A model generated the notes under the pieces. That model was not told where the DNA came from. It made no database searches and was given only the letters and a program-made list of their open reading frames with translations. A stretch of DNA of 64,000 bases from Acanthaster planci (lineage: Eukaryota > Echinodermata > Asteroidea > Valvatida > Acanthasteridae), in assembly GCF_001949145.1 (NCBI RefSeq), contig NW_019091515.1, forward strand, positions 157,926 to 221,925, written 5' to 3'. Below, one piece after another: positions 62,420 through 64,000 of this stretch; within the stretch, counting starts at the first letter, position 1, and each line of letters starts with the position of its first letter. The translations under genes were made by a program, and so were the position numbers.

Positions 62420-64000
62420 CCTCGACCCCAAAACTGAAAATATTTGGTCGAGATGTGCGTCGTTCGTAGTCCAAAACCCCCCCAAAGAACAAACGAGACT
62501 CTATTTGTGGACCACTTCCGATGAATTTGAAGATGTCACCTCGTCCATGCAACGAACGCGGTGTCTAAATTCCCAATGTCCTCGGTGACGCCGAAGCCGA
62601 TGAGGAAACCTTTCCTTTCAGAGCGAAAACTTCGATTTGTGGTGTGCCGGATAATGACAAACTCCTCCGGGCGACACAACTAACGCTGGCCTCGCTTGGC
62701 CGGGATAATTCGCCCAGCCGATCAGGCGAGGTCGGTGGAGATTAGGGGGTTGTTACAATATGATGTCAAGATTACTCCCAAAGTAATGCAGCTTCATTGT
62801 CCAGACTGACTGTTCCTCGACTTAGGGTGCCCGTAGCCGTTTTTATCCAGTCACGTGACCAACGCTGGCCTTTGCAGCAGATCCTGACCCGTAGAATAAC
62901 CTTTAGCCCCCAGCTCGAAGAATCAACAAAGTTCCATGCAAACAGGAGCTGGGCTTGATGGCTGTACAACAGCTGAATATTTTGCGTCAGGTGTGAAGCC
63001 TCGTCAAGGAATCACTCTGAAGTCTGATTTGACAGTACTATTGTTCATGCCAAGGTGGAATTGGACATGATGACTCTTATGCCATGTATGCCAATGATCA
63101 CCTACGTGTTCTCCTCTCATATGATGCTCCGTGACACAAACTCCAGTGAAACATTAACATGGCGAATGTGATGATCTCAGAGGGAAACATCATTATTTTA
63201 TGCAAAAATAGATTTTTCAAATGAAAAGAAAATGAATTAAGTGCAGCATCAATTTCCTAATACAACCTATTAACTGCAATGCTATTACAGAAGGCGGTTT
63301 TGTGTGAAATCATGTTAGACACTCTGGTGAATGTGACGCAGGAGGGCGCAAAAATTTAGAACTAAGAGAGCAGGGTAGTTTGACCACCTCAATGCCAGGT
63401 CCTGGCCAGGGGAGTTCTGTCCCATCTGATCCTGGCTGCTAGTCAGTGAAGTTTATTGAAACTTGGCAGAGTCTTAGTCAATATGTGCTTATGAATTGAA
63501 GTCAAAACAATTATTAGGGGCGGATACAGTTTTCAGGAAACGGAGGAGGGATTTGAGTTTATAAGGTGTGCCTCTGCATCAAGATAGGGCGCAATTTCCC
63601 TAGCAACAGAGGCTCCTTTGGTGATGATGGGAAATGCACTTCGATGGTTCATAAGCGACTGGGAAATGTGCGTGTTGCAGTCACGTAGCAACAACAAAAG
63701 GAACTCTCCCCACCAACGTGGCTCTTTTCAACCGATGTCGGGATGCTCCTGCTCAAATCAGATAGGAGGCTCAGACATGATGCTTTCTGCTTCCCTCGAA
63801 GGCATCTTTGGGAATTTAAGAATTTTAAGAAGAATGTTGGCCCGTGTATAGATTAATTTTGGGTCCAGTGCTACATCAGTATCCTGAAATTTATCAGGGG
63901 TTGAACTGGGGAGGGGTTAACTTCAATCTGATGGCCAATTACTGGTGACAAGTCTTGCTTGTGAAAGGAAAGTTTTCGATCGTCATAAGCTGGAAACTTT
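62420..64000. other. upstream flank of the metalloproteinase gene
   Basis: This should hold the metalloproteinase 5' UTR and promoter. No TATA box or initiator stands out and no other gene is recognised. GGGGCGGATACAG near 63519 resembles the ends of small TIR elements. Confidence 0.5.

Overview
This is animal nuclear DNA. It has long introns with GT-AG boundaries, no operons, few long open frames and many short mobile elements. The self-complementary word TACATGTACATGTA recurs. Long G/C homopolymer tracts and several small terminal-inverted-repeat elements are present. The two genes have clear bilaterian orthologues. I read the organism as a marine invertebrate, more likely a deuterostome (cephalochordate, hemichordate or echinoderm) than a mollusc or brachiopod, but the window alone does not settle this.

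Two protein genes are well supported, both on the minus strand, head to tail. Positions 62419 to 53749 hold a complete nine-exon matrix metalloproteinase of 528 residues. It has a signal peptide, a propeptide with a variant cysteine switch, a furin-type RERR site, a zinc catalytic domain, a short hinge and a four-bladed hemopexin domain; it has no membrane anchor. Downstream of it on the same strand, positions 49099 to 1183 hold the first six coding exons of a TRAF4 orthologue: the RING finger and the TRAF-type zinc-finger array, 259 residues. The coiled coil and MATH (TRAF-C) domain must lie beyond the left edge. Every exon junction in both genes keeps frame and has a GT donor and an AG acceptor.

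Layout by position: 1-1182, TRAF4 intron 6 with the end of a small transposon; 1183-4210, TRAF4 exons 6, 5 and 4; 4211-12254, intron 3; 12255-16142, exons 3 and 2; 16143-48956, a 32.8-kb intron 1 holding a tRNA-derived SINE with a perfect 15-bp target duplication, a 21-bp minisatellite, MITEs and duplicated segments; 48957-49099, TRAF4 exon 1; 49100-53748, intergenic; 53749-62419, the metalloproteinase; 62420-64000, its upstream flank.

The two products act in different places: TRAF4 is a cytoplasmic and junctional adaptor and E3 ligase, the metalloproteinase is secreted. Nothing in the sequence shows that they work together. I found no prokaryotic-type defence or mobile gene system. The most interesting material is the variant propeptide switch, the transposon families, and two minisatellites in one gene that share a CTAGCCAAT core in opposite orientations.
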